Assembly (NCBI RefSeq): GCF_029889885.1
Contig: NZ_JARANY010000023.1
Location: 1-42,413 of the forward strand
Direction of reading: 5' to 3'
Origin: Chromohalobacter sp. 296-RDG
GTDB taxonomy: Bacteria; Pseudomonadota; Gammaproteobacteria; Pseudomonadales; Halomonadaceae
DNA length: 42,413 nucleotides
Part shown: in pieces, positions 25,455-32,764 of the stretch
Numbering within the stretch: position 1 is the first letter of the stretch
How the letters are laid out: every line of letters starts with the position of its first letter
Notes under the pieces: model-generated
Databases searched by the model: none
What the model saw: only the letters and a program-made list of their open reading frames with translations
What the model was told of the DNA's origin: nothing
Program-made: the position numbers and the translations under genes

Positions 25455-26251
25455 CAGATCGCCCTCCTGATACGTCCACTTATGGCCTCGCTGACTAGAA
25501 TTACGGCGATGATCACCAACGTGATGGCCAGTGCGAAGTCATAATCGTAGCGACCGAAGGCGTTCATCAACGTGGAGCCGATACCTCCTGCGCCCACGAT
25601 ACCCACGACGGCTGAAGCACGCAGATTGCTGTCGAGCTGATAGATCGACAGGCCTATCTGACGTGGCATGATTTGCGGCAGCACGGCAAATTGCAGCACC
25701 GTGAGATAGCGTGTGCCACTGGCGCGCAGTGCCTCAACTTGCCCCCAATCGATTTCCTCGATGCGCTCGGCAAGCATCTTGGCGACGAAGCCGATCGAGT
25801 AAATGGTGAGCGTCAGGATACCTGCCACCGGGCCGAAGCCCACCGCCTTGACGAACAGAATGGCGACGATCACCGGATGGAAGCTGCGGGTGATGATGAT
25901 CAGTGCACGTCCGATCAGGTAGATCGGTTTGATGGCGATGTTGCGTGCCGCCATGAACGCGATCGGAACGCTCAGCGCGAGCCCCAGCAAGGTGGCGAGA
26001 ATGGCGATCTGGAGACTCTCCAGGAAGCCTTTGATCAACAGGTCGTGACGCGAAAAGTTGGGTGGAAAGGCACCCGAGAATATACGCGCTGCACGCTCCA
26101 TGCCTTGGCTGACCCGCGCCCAGTCGAATGGGAGGGTGGAGGCTGCCCAACTCAGGTAGACGAGCGCGACGACGATCAGCCCCCAGCGCAGCCACGGGTT
26201 GGCTATGAAGGGCGGTTTACGCCAAGTGCGGGATGGAGTGGCGTCGTTCAT
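25451..26251 (-). CDS. phnE: Phosphonate-type ABC transporter permease, first copy
   Basis: 266 residues, about six membrane segments. EALRASGTRYLTVLQFAVLPQIMPRQIG is the ATPase-contacting loop, and LRASAVVGIVGAGGIGSTLM follows. It overlaps phnC by four bases (ATGA) and its partner permease likewise, giving fixed stoichiometry. The long first loop (about 35-65) is a usual feature of PhnE. Only about a third of the residues look shared with the second permease, so this is an old paralogue pair and not a recent duplication. Confidence 0.9.
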   Translation of the reverse strand: MNDATPSRTWRKPPFIANPWLRWGLIVVALVYLSWAASTLPFDWARVSQGMERAARIFSGAFPPNFSRHDLLIKGFLESLQIAILATLLGLALSVPIAFMAARNIAIKPIYLIGRALIIITRSFHPVIVAILFVKAVGFGPVAGILTLTIYSIGFVAKMLAERIEEIDWGQVEALRASGTRYLTVLQFAVLPQIMPRQIGLSIYQLDSNLRASAVVGIVGAGGIGSTLMNAFGRYDYDFALAITLVIIAVILVSEAISGRIRRAIW

Positions 26252-27039
26252 GAGACCACCGCCCGGGATGTGTCCTGTTCGGCCTGTTGCTGATCGTCCG
26301 CCGGTGTGCCGCTGTAAACGGTATCCATCGCGGATTGATCGAGATCCTCGGGCTTGCCGTCGAAAATCAGTCGCCCGAAACGCATTCCCACGATGCGCTG
26401 CGTATATTCGCGAGCCTCGGCGACATTGTGAATGTTGATCAGTACTGGCAGTTGTAGCTCCTGTGCGAGCGTCTGCAGCAATTCCATGATCTGACGTGAG
26501 CTGACAGGATCGAGCGAGGCGGTGGGCTCGTCGGCGAGCAGAATTTCCGGGTTCTGCATCAGGGCACGCACCACGCCGACGCGTTGGCGTTCGCCACCGG
26601 AGAGTTCATCGGCGCGTTTATTGGCGTATTGGGCTATCCCTACGCGTTCCATGAGCGTGTAGGCCCGCTCTATGTCCTCGGTTGGGTATTTACGTAGCGC
26701 GGCGCGCCAGTAGGGGATATAACCCAGGCGCCCGCACTGCACGTTTTCCATGACGGTCAGTCGGTCGACCAGGTTGAAGCCCTGAAAAATCATGCCGATG
26801 CGCCGTCTCGCCTTGCGGAGTTCATTGCCATGTAGCTGGGTCAGCTCTATATCGTTGAGCTCGATACTTCCCGAGGTCGGCTCGACCAACCGATTGATGC
26901 AACGTAGTAAAGTACTTTTACCAGCCCCTGAAGCGCCGATGATCGAAACTACCGATTCCTCGGGTACTTCGAGATCCAACCCCTTCAATACAGGCTCGTC
27001 GTGGCCGTAGCGCTTTACGAGTTGCCGAATTCGCAACAT
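26248..27039 (-). CDS. phnC: Phosphonate-type ABC transporter ATP-binding protein
   Basis: 263 residues. Walker A GASGAGKST, Q-loop FQGFNLVDRLTVMENV, signature LSGGERQRVG, Walker B ILLADEPTASLD and switch His in INIHNVAEA are all intact. The block ending VGMRFGRLIFDGKPEDL is characteristic of PhnC. The start at 27039 is chosen because GAGGAGG lies just upstream; the open frame extends 27 codons further without a ribosome site. It lies 77 bases after phnD. Confidence 0.92.
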   Translation of the reverse strand: MLRIRQLVKRYGHDEPVLKGLDLEVPEESVVSIIGASGAGKSTLLRCINRLVEPTSGSIELNDIELTQLHGNELRKARRRIGMIFQGFNLVDRLTVMENVQCGRLGYIPYWRAALRKYPTEDIERAYTLMERVGIAQYANKRADELSGGERQRVGVVRALMQNPEILLADEPTASLDPVSSRQIMELLQTLAQELQLPVLINIHNVAEAREYTQRIVGMRFGRLIFDGKPEDLDQSAMDTVYSGTPADDQQQAEQDTSRAVVS

Positions 27040-27116
27040 ATTTATCCTCCTCGTTCGGATGCCTGTGACGGCACCCGAACGGTATTCACGAAAGCCTGCT
27101 GAACGTATCGCGCGGA

Positions 27117-28172
27117 TCAACCATCGAGGTTGTCGGGGGTGTACTCCACGTCGTTGGCTTCCTGAATGTCACGGATGACTTCCCAATCCTTCTTGTAAGT
27201 CACGGGAACGAACTTGGTAACACCCTCGAATTCCTCGCCGAGTTCGGTACCGCGCATGTCGAAGGTAAAGAACGCTTCCTTGATCTTGTCGATCAGCTCG
27301 GGCTTCAAGTTGTGGGCGTATGTGTAGGCTGTAGTGGGGAATGGCTTGGACTCATAGATGATCTTGACCTTTTCTGGATCGTAAAGATCGCGATCCGCCA
27401 TGCGGTCGACGACCTCGGAGGCCACCGGCGCGGCATCGTAGTCACCAGCGACAACGCCGAGCATCGATTGATCGTGCGAGCCCGAGTAAACCACCTCGTA
27501 ATCCTCGCCCGGTACGATGCCTTCTTTCGGGAATAGCGCGCGCGGGGCAAGGTTGCCGGAGTTGGAGGTGGGTGAGGTATGGGCTATGCGCTTGCCTTCC
27601 AGGTCTTCCATGGTGTCGATGCCGCTGTCCTTGCGCGTATATAGCTGCAAGGTATAGCCGAATTCGCCATCCTCGGAGCCCATGATTGCGAAAGGCACGG
27701 CGCCGGCGAGATTGACCGCGAAGGGCGTCGGGCCGGTGGAGAAGCCTGCAACGTGAATGCGATCGCTGCGCATGGCTTCGATCTCGGCGGCATTGGACTG
27801 CACGGCATAGAAGCGCACGTCCTTGCCGGTCACCTCGCTGAGATGCTCGATGAACGGGTCCCAGATATCGGCATAGATGGCCGGATCCTCGACCGGAGTG
27901 TAGGCGAAGACCAGCGTCTCGGGATCGATGTATTGGTTGGGGTCGCTGGGTGCATCGGCGACCAGATCGCCGTTGGTATCGCAGTAGATCGAGGCCAGTT
28001 TACCTCGCTGCGAGCAATCCTCCGCTGCTTGAGCCGTGAGTGGCAGGGTCGCCAGCAGTGCCGTTGCCAAGAGATTGCGAGGGCGCAGTACGCCGCGGAA
28101 CAAGGCAGAAAGGGCATTGGTGAAAGTGATGGATGGCGCGTGTTCAAACGCCTGAAAAGCATCGTGGGTCAT
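27117..28172 (-). CDS. phnD: Phosphonate/phosphate-type ABC substrate-binding protein (PhnD family)
   Basis: 351 residues. An unusually long N-terminal leader ends in a signal sequence (ATALLATLPLTAQA, to about residue 49), then EDCSQRGKLASIYCDTNGDLVADAP, a two-Cys insertion seen in one PhnD branch and probably a disulfide. The core has FAYTPVEDPAIYADIW, VQSNAAEIEAMRSDRIHVAGF and HTSPTSNSGNLAPRALF; the Ser/Thr-rich TSPTSNSGN loop fits binding of a phosphoryl or phosphonyl oxygen. AAGGAGT precedes the start. Ligand could be a phosphonate, phosphite, phosphate or phosphate ester; the sequence alone does not decide. First gene of the transporter operon, divergent from a DeoR gene. Confidence 0.88.
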   Translation of the reverse strand: MTHDAFQAFEHAPSITFTNALSALFRGVLRPRNLLATALLATLPLTAQAAEDCSQRGKLASIYCDTNGDLVADAPSDPNQYIDPETLVFAYTPVEDPAIYADIWDPFIEHLSEVTGKDVRFYAVQSNAAEIEAMRSDRIHVAGFSTGPTPFAVNLAGAVPFAIMGSEDGEFGYTLQLYTRKDSGIDTMEDLEGKRIAHTSPTSNSGNLAPRALFPKEGIVPGEDYEVVYSGSHDQSMLGVVAGDYDAAPVASEVVDRMADRDLYDPEKVKIIYESKPFPTTAYTYAHNLKPELIDKIKEAFFTFDMRGTELGEEFEGVTKFVPVTYKKDWEVIRDIQEANDVEYTPDNLDG

Positions 28173-28201
28173 GGCGTGGACTCCTTGTATCCCTGACTGT
28201 G

Positions 28202-28304
28202 ATTGTTCGTTTGGGATTATCTGGAGGCTAGACTAGCTAAATTGGTATTTACAACAAAAATGCAGCATTGTTCGCCTATAGTCGCAATACAATGTGGCGA
28301 AACA
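28202..28304. promoter_or_regulatory. Repeated TGTTCG half-sites in the phnD/deoR divergent region
   Basis: ATTGTTCG occurs at 28202-28209 and 28267-28274, and an inverted CGAAACA at 28298-28304. DeoR-family proteins often bind TGTTCG- or TTCGTTT-like half-sites. Both promoters lie in this 198-base, A+T-rich gap, so the neighbouring DeoR protein is the natural candidate. Confidence 0.35.
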
Positions 28305-28370
28305 CAGATTAAAGTGTGGGAAACAGCGACCCAGGTAGCCTTGCTAAATGTGTTAAGGAGTCTTAGCGTC

Positions 28371-29204
28371 ATGAGCCGCAAGCCGCGCAAGGACGAACGT
28401 CATGCTCAGATTCTCGAGGTTCTGCGCTATACGCCCCATGTGCGCATTGCGACGCTTGCCTCGCGCTTTGGGGTGACCACCGAGACGATACGCCGCGATC
28501 TGGACGCACTCAGCGACCAGGAGCTACTCGACCGTGCCCATGGCGGAGCCGTGGCGCGCCCGATGGGAATCCAGCCGCCCATTGATGAACGCGAGCGGGC
28601 GACTGTCGACGAGCGTCGGGCTATTGCCCATGCCGCTGCCCGGCTGGTGGAGCCCGGTCAGGTCGTGATGATCGACGCCGGCTCCACGACTACTCAGCTT
28701 GCCTGGCAACTGGCGGCTAACGGACAAACGCTGACCGTCATCACCAACAGCTACCCGGTAGCACGTGCGATGGCGTCCTCGGCGTCTCGACTGATCTTGT
28801 GCCCCGGCGACTTCAATGCCCGTGAAGGCGGTATTTTCGGGCAGGACACGACCGACTATCTGACCCGTTTTCACGCCAACATCGCCTTTATCGGCGCCAG
28901 CGGTTTGACGCAGGAAGGCATTCTCGACGTTAACCGTGACGCTGCTTGGGTCAAGCGCACGCTGATCGAGCGCAGCGAAAGGACCTACCTACTCGTCGAC
29001 CACACCAAATTCGCCCAGACCGTACTCGAGCGGGTGGCACCGCTGAGCGTACTCGATGGCATCGTCACCGACCGAGCGCCATCCGATGCCATGGCGCAGC
29101 GTCTGAAACGTGCCGGTGTGGCCGTTCATATCGCCACTCTCGAGGTTCTCGACAACGCGCTATCGGCGCGTGCCCCGGACACTGCCTGCGAGGATACTGC
29201 ATGA
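28371..29204 (+). CDS. DeoR/GlpR-family transcriptional regulator
   Basis: 277 residues. The N-terminal winged helix-turn-helix (about 8-60) has ATLASRFGVTTETIRRDLDALSDQELLDRAHGGAV, the DeoR signature. The sensor domain (about 80-255) has DAGSTTTQLAWQLA, VITNSYPVARAMA and FIGASGLTQEGI, the sugar-phosphate-isomerase-like fold that senses phosphorylated metabolites. The start at 28371 follows TAAGGAG; a longer frame from 28203 would begin inside the promoter. Overlaps the phosphatase gene by four bases. It probably controls both its own operon and the divergent phnDCEE. Confidence 0.9.
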   Translation: MSRKPRKDERHAQILEVLRYTPHVRIATLASRFGVTTETIRRDLDALSDQELLDRAHGGAVARPMGIQPPIDERERATVDERRAIAHAAARLVEPGQVVMIDAGSTTTQLAWQLAANGQTLTVITNSYPVARAMASSASRLILCPGDFNAREGGIFGQDTTDYLTRFHANIAFIGASGLTQEGILDVNRDAAWVKRTLIERSERTYLLVDHTKFAQTVLERVAPLSVLDGIVTDRAPSDAMAQRLKRAGVAVHIATLEVLDNALSARAPDTACEDTA

Positions 29205-30004
29205 CCGCTCCCCAACCGTTGCAATGTGCGCCACGTGAGGCATTGGCCGGTGTGTCGGTGGTGCTGACCGATGTCGATGATACCTTGACTCGCCATGGTC
29301 GTCTGGCGAGTACGACGCTGGCCGCATTGGAGCGACTCGATGCTGCCGGCATTACAGTGATTCCGGTCACCGGCGGTTGCGCTGGCTGGTGCGATCATGT
29401 CGTTCGCGCCTGGCCGGTCGCGGCAGTAATCGGCGAAAGCGGTGCCTTCCGATTCCGGCGCACGCAGGCGGGGGGACTGGATATTCACAGCGTGCGATCG
29501 CTGGCAGCACTGAATGAGGAGCAGCACCAACTTCTAGCGATTGCCGAGCAAGCGATGCGCGCCGTACCCGGAGCCCGCCTGGCCGCCGATCAGCGTTACC
29601 GCCTGGCCGATGTTGCTGTCGACCATGGGCAAGATGTAGCGCCCCTTGATGATGACGCGATTGCGCGGTTAATCGCGGCTTTTCAGGACGCCGGCGCTAG
29701 TGCCCGAGCCAGTTCGATTCACGTCAATGCCTGGTTCGGCGATCATGACAAGGCCACCATGGCGGACTGGGTGCTTGAGCATGACCTTGGTCTTCGCCCC
29801 GAAGAGCGCCGAGATCGCGTTTTGTTCATCGGTGATGCGCCCAATGATGCGTCTCTTTTCCAGCGTCACCCGTTGAGCGTGGGCGTTGCCAACTTAGTCA
29901 CGCGCCTCGATCAATTGCCTCGTCCTCCTCGCTGGCTTTGCAATGCTAGCCATGGCGATGGCTTCGTGGAGATGGCGGAGGCGCTGCTAGCGGCGAGAAC
30001 GTGA
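29201..30004 (+). CDS. HAD-superfamily (class IIB) phosphatase
   Basis: 267 residues. Catalytic motif I is DVDDT with nucleophile Asp24 and acid/base Asp26; motif II is VTGG (Thr57); motif III Lys183 lies in FGDHDKA; motif IV is GDAPND (Asp211, Asp215). The HVNAWFGDHDK block and the cap between motifs II and III place it with sucrose-6-phosphate and mannosyl-3-phosphoglycerate phosphatases. It would remove phosphate from a phosphorylated sugar or polyol. It overlaps the DeoR regulator, so the likely idea is import of a phosphorylated compound and its dephosphorylation inside the cell. That link is inference. Confidence 0.85.
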   Translation: MTAPQPLQCAPREALAGVSVVLTDVDDTLTRHGRLASTTLAALERLDAAGITVIPVTGGCAGWCDHVVRAWPVAAVIGESGAFRFRRTQAGGLDIHSVRSLAALNEEQHQLLAIAEQAMRAVPGARLAADQRYRLADVAVDHGQDVAPLDDDAIARLIAAFQDAGASARASSIHVNAWFGDHDKATMADWVLEHDLGLRPEERRDRVLFIGDAPNDASLFQRHPLSVGVANLVTRLDQLPRPPRWLCNASHGDGFVEMAEALLAART

Positions 30005-30035
30005 CTAATCGCTAACGCGAGGGAGGAGCGTGGAG

Positions 30036-30842
30036 ATGTCATCGGGATTTCTATGTGCGACATGCGGGGTGCAGTATCCCACGAGTGAAACGCCGCCGGC
30101 GCGGTGTCCGGTGTGTGAGGACGAGCGCCAGTACGTGCCGGCGTCGGGCCAGCAGTGGACGACGCCGACGGCCCTGGCGGCGGGACATACTAATACTTTT
30201 CGCGAGATGGCGCCGGGGCTGTTGGCATTGGCCACGGTACCGAAATTCGCCATCGGCCAGCGGGCGTTCTTGCTGCGCACGCCCCACGGCAATGTGCTGT
30301 GGGATTGCCTTAGCCTGCTGGATGCGGCGACGGTCACGTTGATCGAGGCGCTGGGCGGCTTGCGCGCCATCGTCATTTCGCACCCGCATTATTACGCCAC
30401 TATGGCGGGCTGGGGGCGTGCGTTCGATTGCCCGGTATATGTGCACGCAGCGGATCGCGAATGGATCATGTGTTCGGACGAGACGTTGCACCCGTGGCAG
30501 GGTGAGACGCTGGAGGTACTGCCCGGAGTGACGGCGCACCGCCTGGGCGGTCATTTCCCCGGCGCCAGCGTGCTGCATTGGGAAGCACGTGGGCTATTGT
30601 TGACGGGAGACACGCTGCTGGTCACGCCGGACCGCATGGCATCCTTCATGTGGTCGTATCCTAACAATATTCCGTTGCCTGTCGACGAGGTGGCACGCAT
30701 TGGCGCGCGCTTGCAGCGTCTCGACTTCGAGGCCGCCTACGCGGCATTCTGGGGCAGTGAGATCACCGCCGATGCCAGCGCCGTGGTGGCGCTGTCGGTA
30801 GCGCGTCATTGCCAGGCACTTGATGCGCCTCGGGCGAAGTGA
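30036..30842 (+). CDS. Metallo-beta-lactamase-fold protein with N-terminal zinc ribbon
   Basis: 268 residues. The first 30 residues form a rubredoxin-like knuckle, CATC (7, 10) and CPVC (24, 27). The rest is an MBL fold: ISHPHYYATMAGW takes the place of the HxHxDH metal motif, keeping His116 and His118 but replacing the Asp-His pair by Tyr119-Tyr120; a later His173 (GGHFPGAS) and Asp192 (LLTGDTLLV) are retained. One of the two metal sites may therefore be altered. The ATG at 30036 suits GGAGG at 30023-30027 better than the GTG at 30030. It follows the phosphatase by 31 bases on the same strand, so is probably in its operon. Substrate unknown. Confidence 0.78.
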   Translation: MSSGFLCATCGVQYPTSETPPARCPVCEDERQYVPASGQQWTTPTALAAGHTNTFREMAPGLLALATVPKFAIGQRAFLLRTPHGNVLWDCLSLLDAATVTLIEALGGLRAIVISHPHYYATMAGWGRAFDCPVYVHAADREWIMCSDETLHPWQGETLEVLPGVTAHRLGGHFPGASVLHWEARGLLLTGDTLLVTPDRMASFMWSYPNNIPLPVDEVARIGARLQRLDFEAAYAAFWGSEITADASAVVALSVARHCQALDAPRAK

Positions 30843-30887
30843 ACGCACACTCTTGTAACACCATATGACGATCATGGAGCGCATGAT

Positions 30888-31493
30888 ATGAAGCTGTATC
30901 TCAAGCCGGGTAGCTGTGCGATGGCCGTGCACATCGCGCTGGAAGAAGCGGAGCTGACCTACGAGATCGATAAAGTGGATCTGGCCGCCAAGAAAACGGA
31001 AAGCGGCGAGGATTATCTGGCGATCAGCCCCAATGGGTATGTGCCCGCTTTGGTGTTGGACGACGGCGAGGTGATGACCGAGGCGGCAGCGATTCTTCTC
31101 TACGTCGCTAACCTCGCACCGGAGGCCGAGATGGCGCCTTCCCCGGGTAGCAAGGCGTATTTTGAGCTATTGGGCCAACTGGTATTCATCTCCACCGAGT
31201 TGCACAAGAACTTCAGTCCTTTCTTCAAGCCCAACAGCGGCGACACCTGGCGCAGCATCGCGCAAAAAAATCTCGAGACGCGGCTATCGCTGATGAACGA
31301 GCGTCTGGCGTCGTCTGACTACGTGATGGGCGAGCGCTTCAGCGTGGCGGATGCCTACCTGTTCACGGTGCTCAGTTGGACGCAGGTGGTGGATATCTCG
31401 CTGGACGCGTGGCCCCATCTACAGCGTTATGTGGCGCGCATCGCCGAGCGGGACTCGGTTCAGCGCGCCATGCAGGCCGAAGGCTTGAAGTGA
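30888..31493 (+). CDS. Glutathione S-transferase, beta class
   Basis: 201 residues. The N-terminal thioredoxin fold begins MKLYLKPGSCAMAVHIALEE, with Cys10 at the site that forms a mixed disulfide with glutathione in beta-class enzymes. NGYVPALVLDDG holds the cis-proline, and MTEAAAILLYVA binds the glutathione gamma-glutamyl group. The all-helical C-terminal domain has GERFSVADAYLFTVLSW. Full family length. It detoxifies electrophiles or oxidised thiols. It lies 45 bases after the MBL gene, but with a separate leader, and converges on emrA. Confidence 0.9.
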   Translation: MKLYLKPGSCAMAVHIALEEAELTYEIDKVDLAAKKTESGEDYLAISPNGYVPALVLDDGEVMTEAAAILLYVANLAPEAEMAPSPGSKAYFELLGQLVFISTELHKNFSPFFKPNSGDTWRSIAQKNLETRLSLMNERLASSDYVMGERFSVADAYLFTVLSWTQVVDISLDAWPHLQRYVARIAERDSVQRAMQAEGLK

Positions 31494-31521
31494 GCAATCG
31501 CTTGCTCTCGACCCGTTGCGA

Positions 31522-32688
31522 TCAGCCGTGATCGCGCGGTTCGGCGTCGCTGACGTCGATATCCACCTCGACCATCATCCCGGGGCCGATCAGCTCGGTC
31601 GGCCCATCGTCGAATTGAATGCGCACCGGCAGGCGTTGGGTGATCTTGGTGAAGTTGCCGGAGGGATTGGGGTCCGGCAGTAGCGCGAACTGGCTGGTGG
31701 CGGCACGGCCGATGACGCTGACGTGGCCTTTGAAGGTGGCGTCCGGGTAAGCGTCGACAGTGATCGCGACCGATTGGCCCTTGCGCAGTTCGCCGATATC
31801 GGTTTCCTTGACGTTGGCTTTGACCCACAGCTTGTCGGGATCGTGCATCATCAGGATCGGCTGTCCGGCGCTGACGTACTCGCCCTGATCGGCCAGTGTC
31901 TTGTTGACTACGCCGTCGACCGGGCTGGTGACGTGTAGGTCGTCGAGGCGCAGCTCTTCCTGGTCGCGCTTGGCCTCGGCCGAATCGAGATCGCGCTCGG
32001 CGATCTTCACTTGCTGGCGGAGCACCTCGGGGTTGGGAAGCGGCATCTGCGAGCCATTGATGAAGCCTACCTGGGCGTTATCGGCCAGTGCCTGGCTGAC
32101 TTCCACTTCTTGCTGCGCTTGAGCGTGCTCGGCCTTGGCGGCCTGGTAGGCGTAGTAATCCTGATCGCGGCGTTGCTCGGAGACCGACTTCTTCTTGTAC
32201 AGGGCATCGGAGCGCTTGAACTCGCGCTGGGCCTCGGTGAGCCGTGCCTGGGCGGCTTTCTCGGCGGCTTGGCTGGCCTCGAGATCTTGATGGGTTAGCT
32301 CCATGCCGCCTTCAAGCTGCTTCTTGGCCGTCGCTAAGCGTGCCTTCTCGTAGGCGAGTTGCGCGCGCTGGGCGGCGACGTTGGCTTCAAGCGATGCCAG
32401 TTTGCGCTTGTCGGGTTTGCTGTAGAGCGAGGCGACGGCGTCGCCTTGCTTGAGCGTATCGCCCTCAGTGAGCGTGAAGTCGGTGATGCGACCGTCCAAG
32501 CGGCTACTGACGGTGATCTGGTCGGCCATCACGCGGGCGTCCTGGGCACTGACATGTGACAGGCGGTGGGCGATAGCGAAGCCGATCCAGATCAGGCAGA
32601 GCACGACGAGAATTGCCAGAATCAGCCATTTTCCGCGCGGCAGTAGGCGGCGTTTGTGGGTTTCCTGAGGTGTTGTGTCGTCGGTCAT
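31522..32688 (-). CDS. emrA: EmrA-type membrane fusion protein
   Basis: 388 residues. A single N-terminal membrane anchor (about 19-40) is followed by a beta-barrel start (AQDARVMADQITVSSRLDGRI), a long helical hairpin rich in Ala, Gln, Lys and Glu (about 85-215, coiled coil), and a second lipoyl half (LDDLHVTSPVDGVVNKTLADQGEYV). This is the HlyD/EmrA layout. It bridges the inner-membrane pump EmrB to an outer-membrane channel. AAGGACA precedes the start. It is downstream of emrB, the reverse of the E. coli order. Confidence 0.9.
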   Translation of the reverse strand: MTDDTTPQETHKRRLLPRGKWLILAILVVLCLIWIGFAIAHRLSHVSAQDARVMADQITVSSRLDGRITDFTLTEGDTLKQGDAVASLYSKPDKRKLASLEANVAAQRAQLAYEKARLATAKKQLEGGMELTHQDLEASQAAEKAAQARLTEAQREFKRSDALYKKKSVSEQRRDQDYYAYQAAKAEHAQAQQEVEVSQALADNAQVGFINGSQMPLPNPEVLRQQVKIAERDLDSAEAKRDQEELRLDDLHVTSPVDGVVNKTLADQGEYVSAGQPILMMHDPDKLWVKANVKETDIGELRKGQSVAITVDAYPDATFKGHVSVIGRAATSQFALLPDPNPSGNFTKITQRLPVRIQFDDGPTELIGPGMMVEVDIDVSDAEPRDHG

Positions 32689-32730
32689 GAGACAGTGTCC
32701 TTGGTCGAAACATGCGTCGCTTGGACGTTG

Positions 32731-32764
32731 TGGTCACTTAGGTGTCGTGGTCACTTAGGTGTCG
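32731..32764. repeat. 17-bp tandem duplication at the emrB 3' end
   Basis: TGGTCACTTAGGTGTCG occurs twice back to back (32731-32747, 32748-32764). Each copy contains the emrB stop and last codons on the minus strand, so the second, downstream copy is silent. It looks like a slippage or unequal-repair event. Confidence 0.9.

Noticed and set aside
24651-28172. Possible C-P lyase phosphonate operon
   Set aside because: Only the transporter genes are phn-like; none of phnGHIJKLM, phnX or phnW can be seen in the window.
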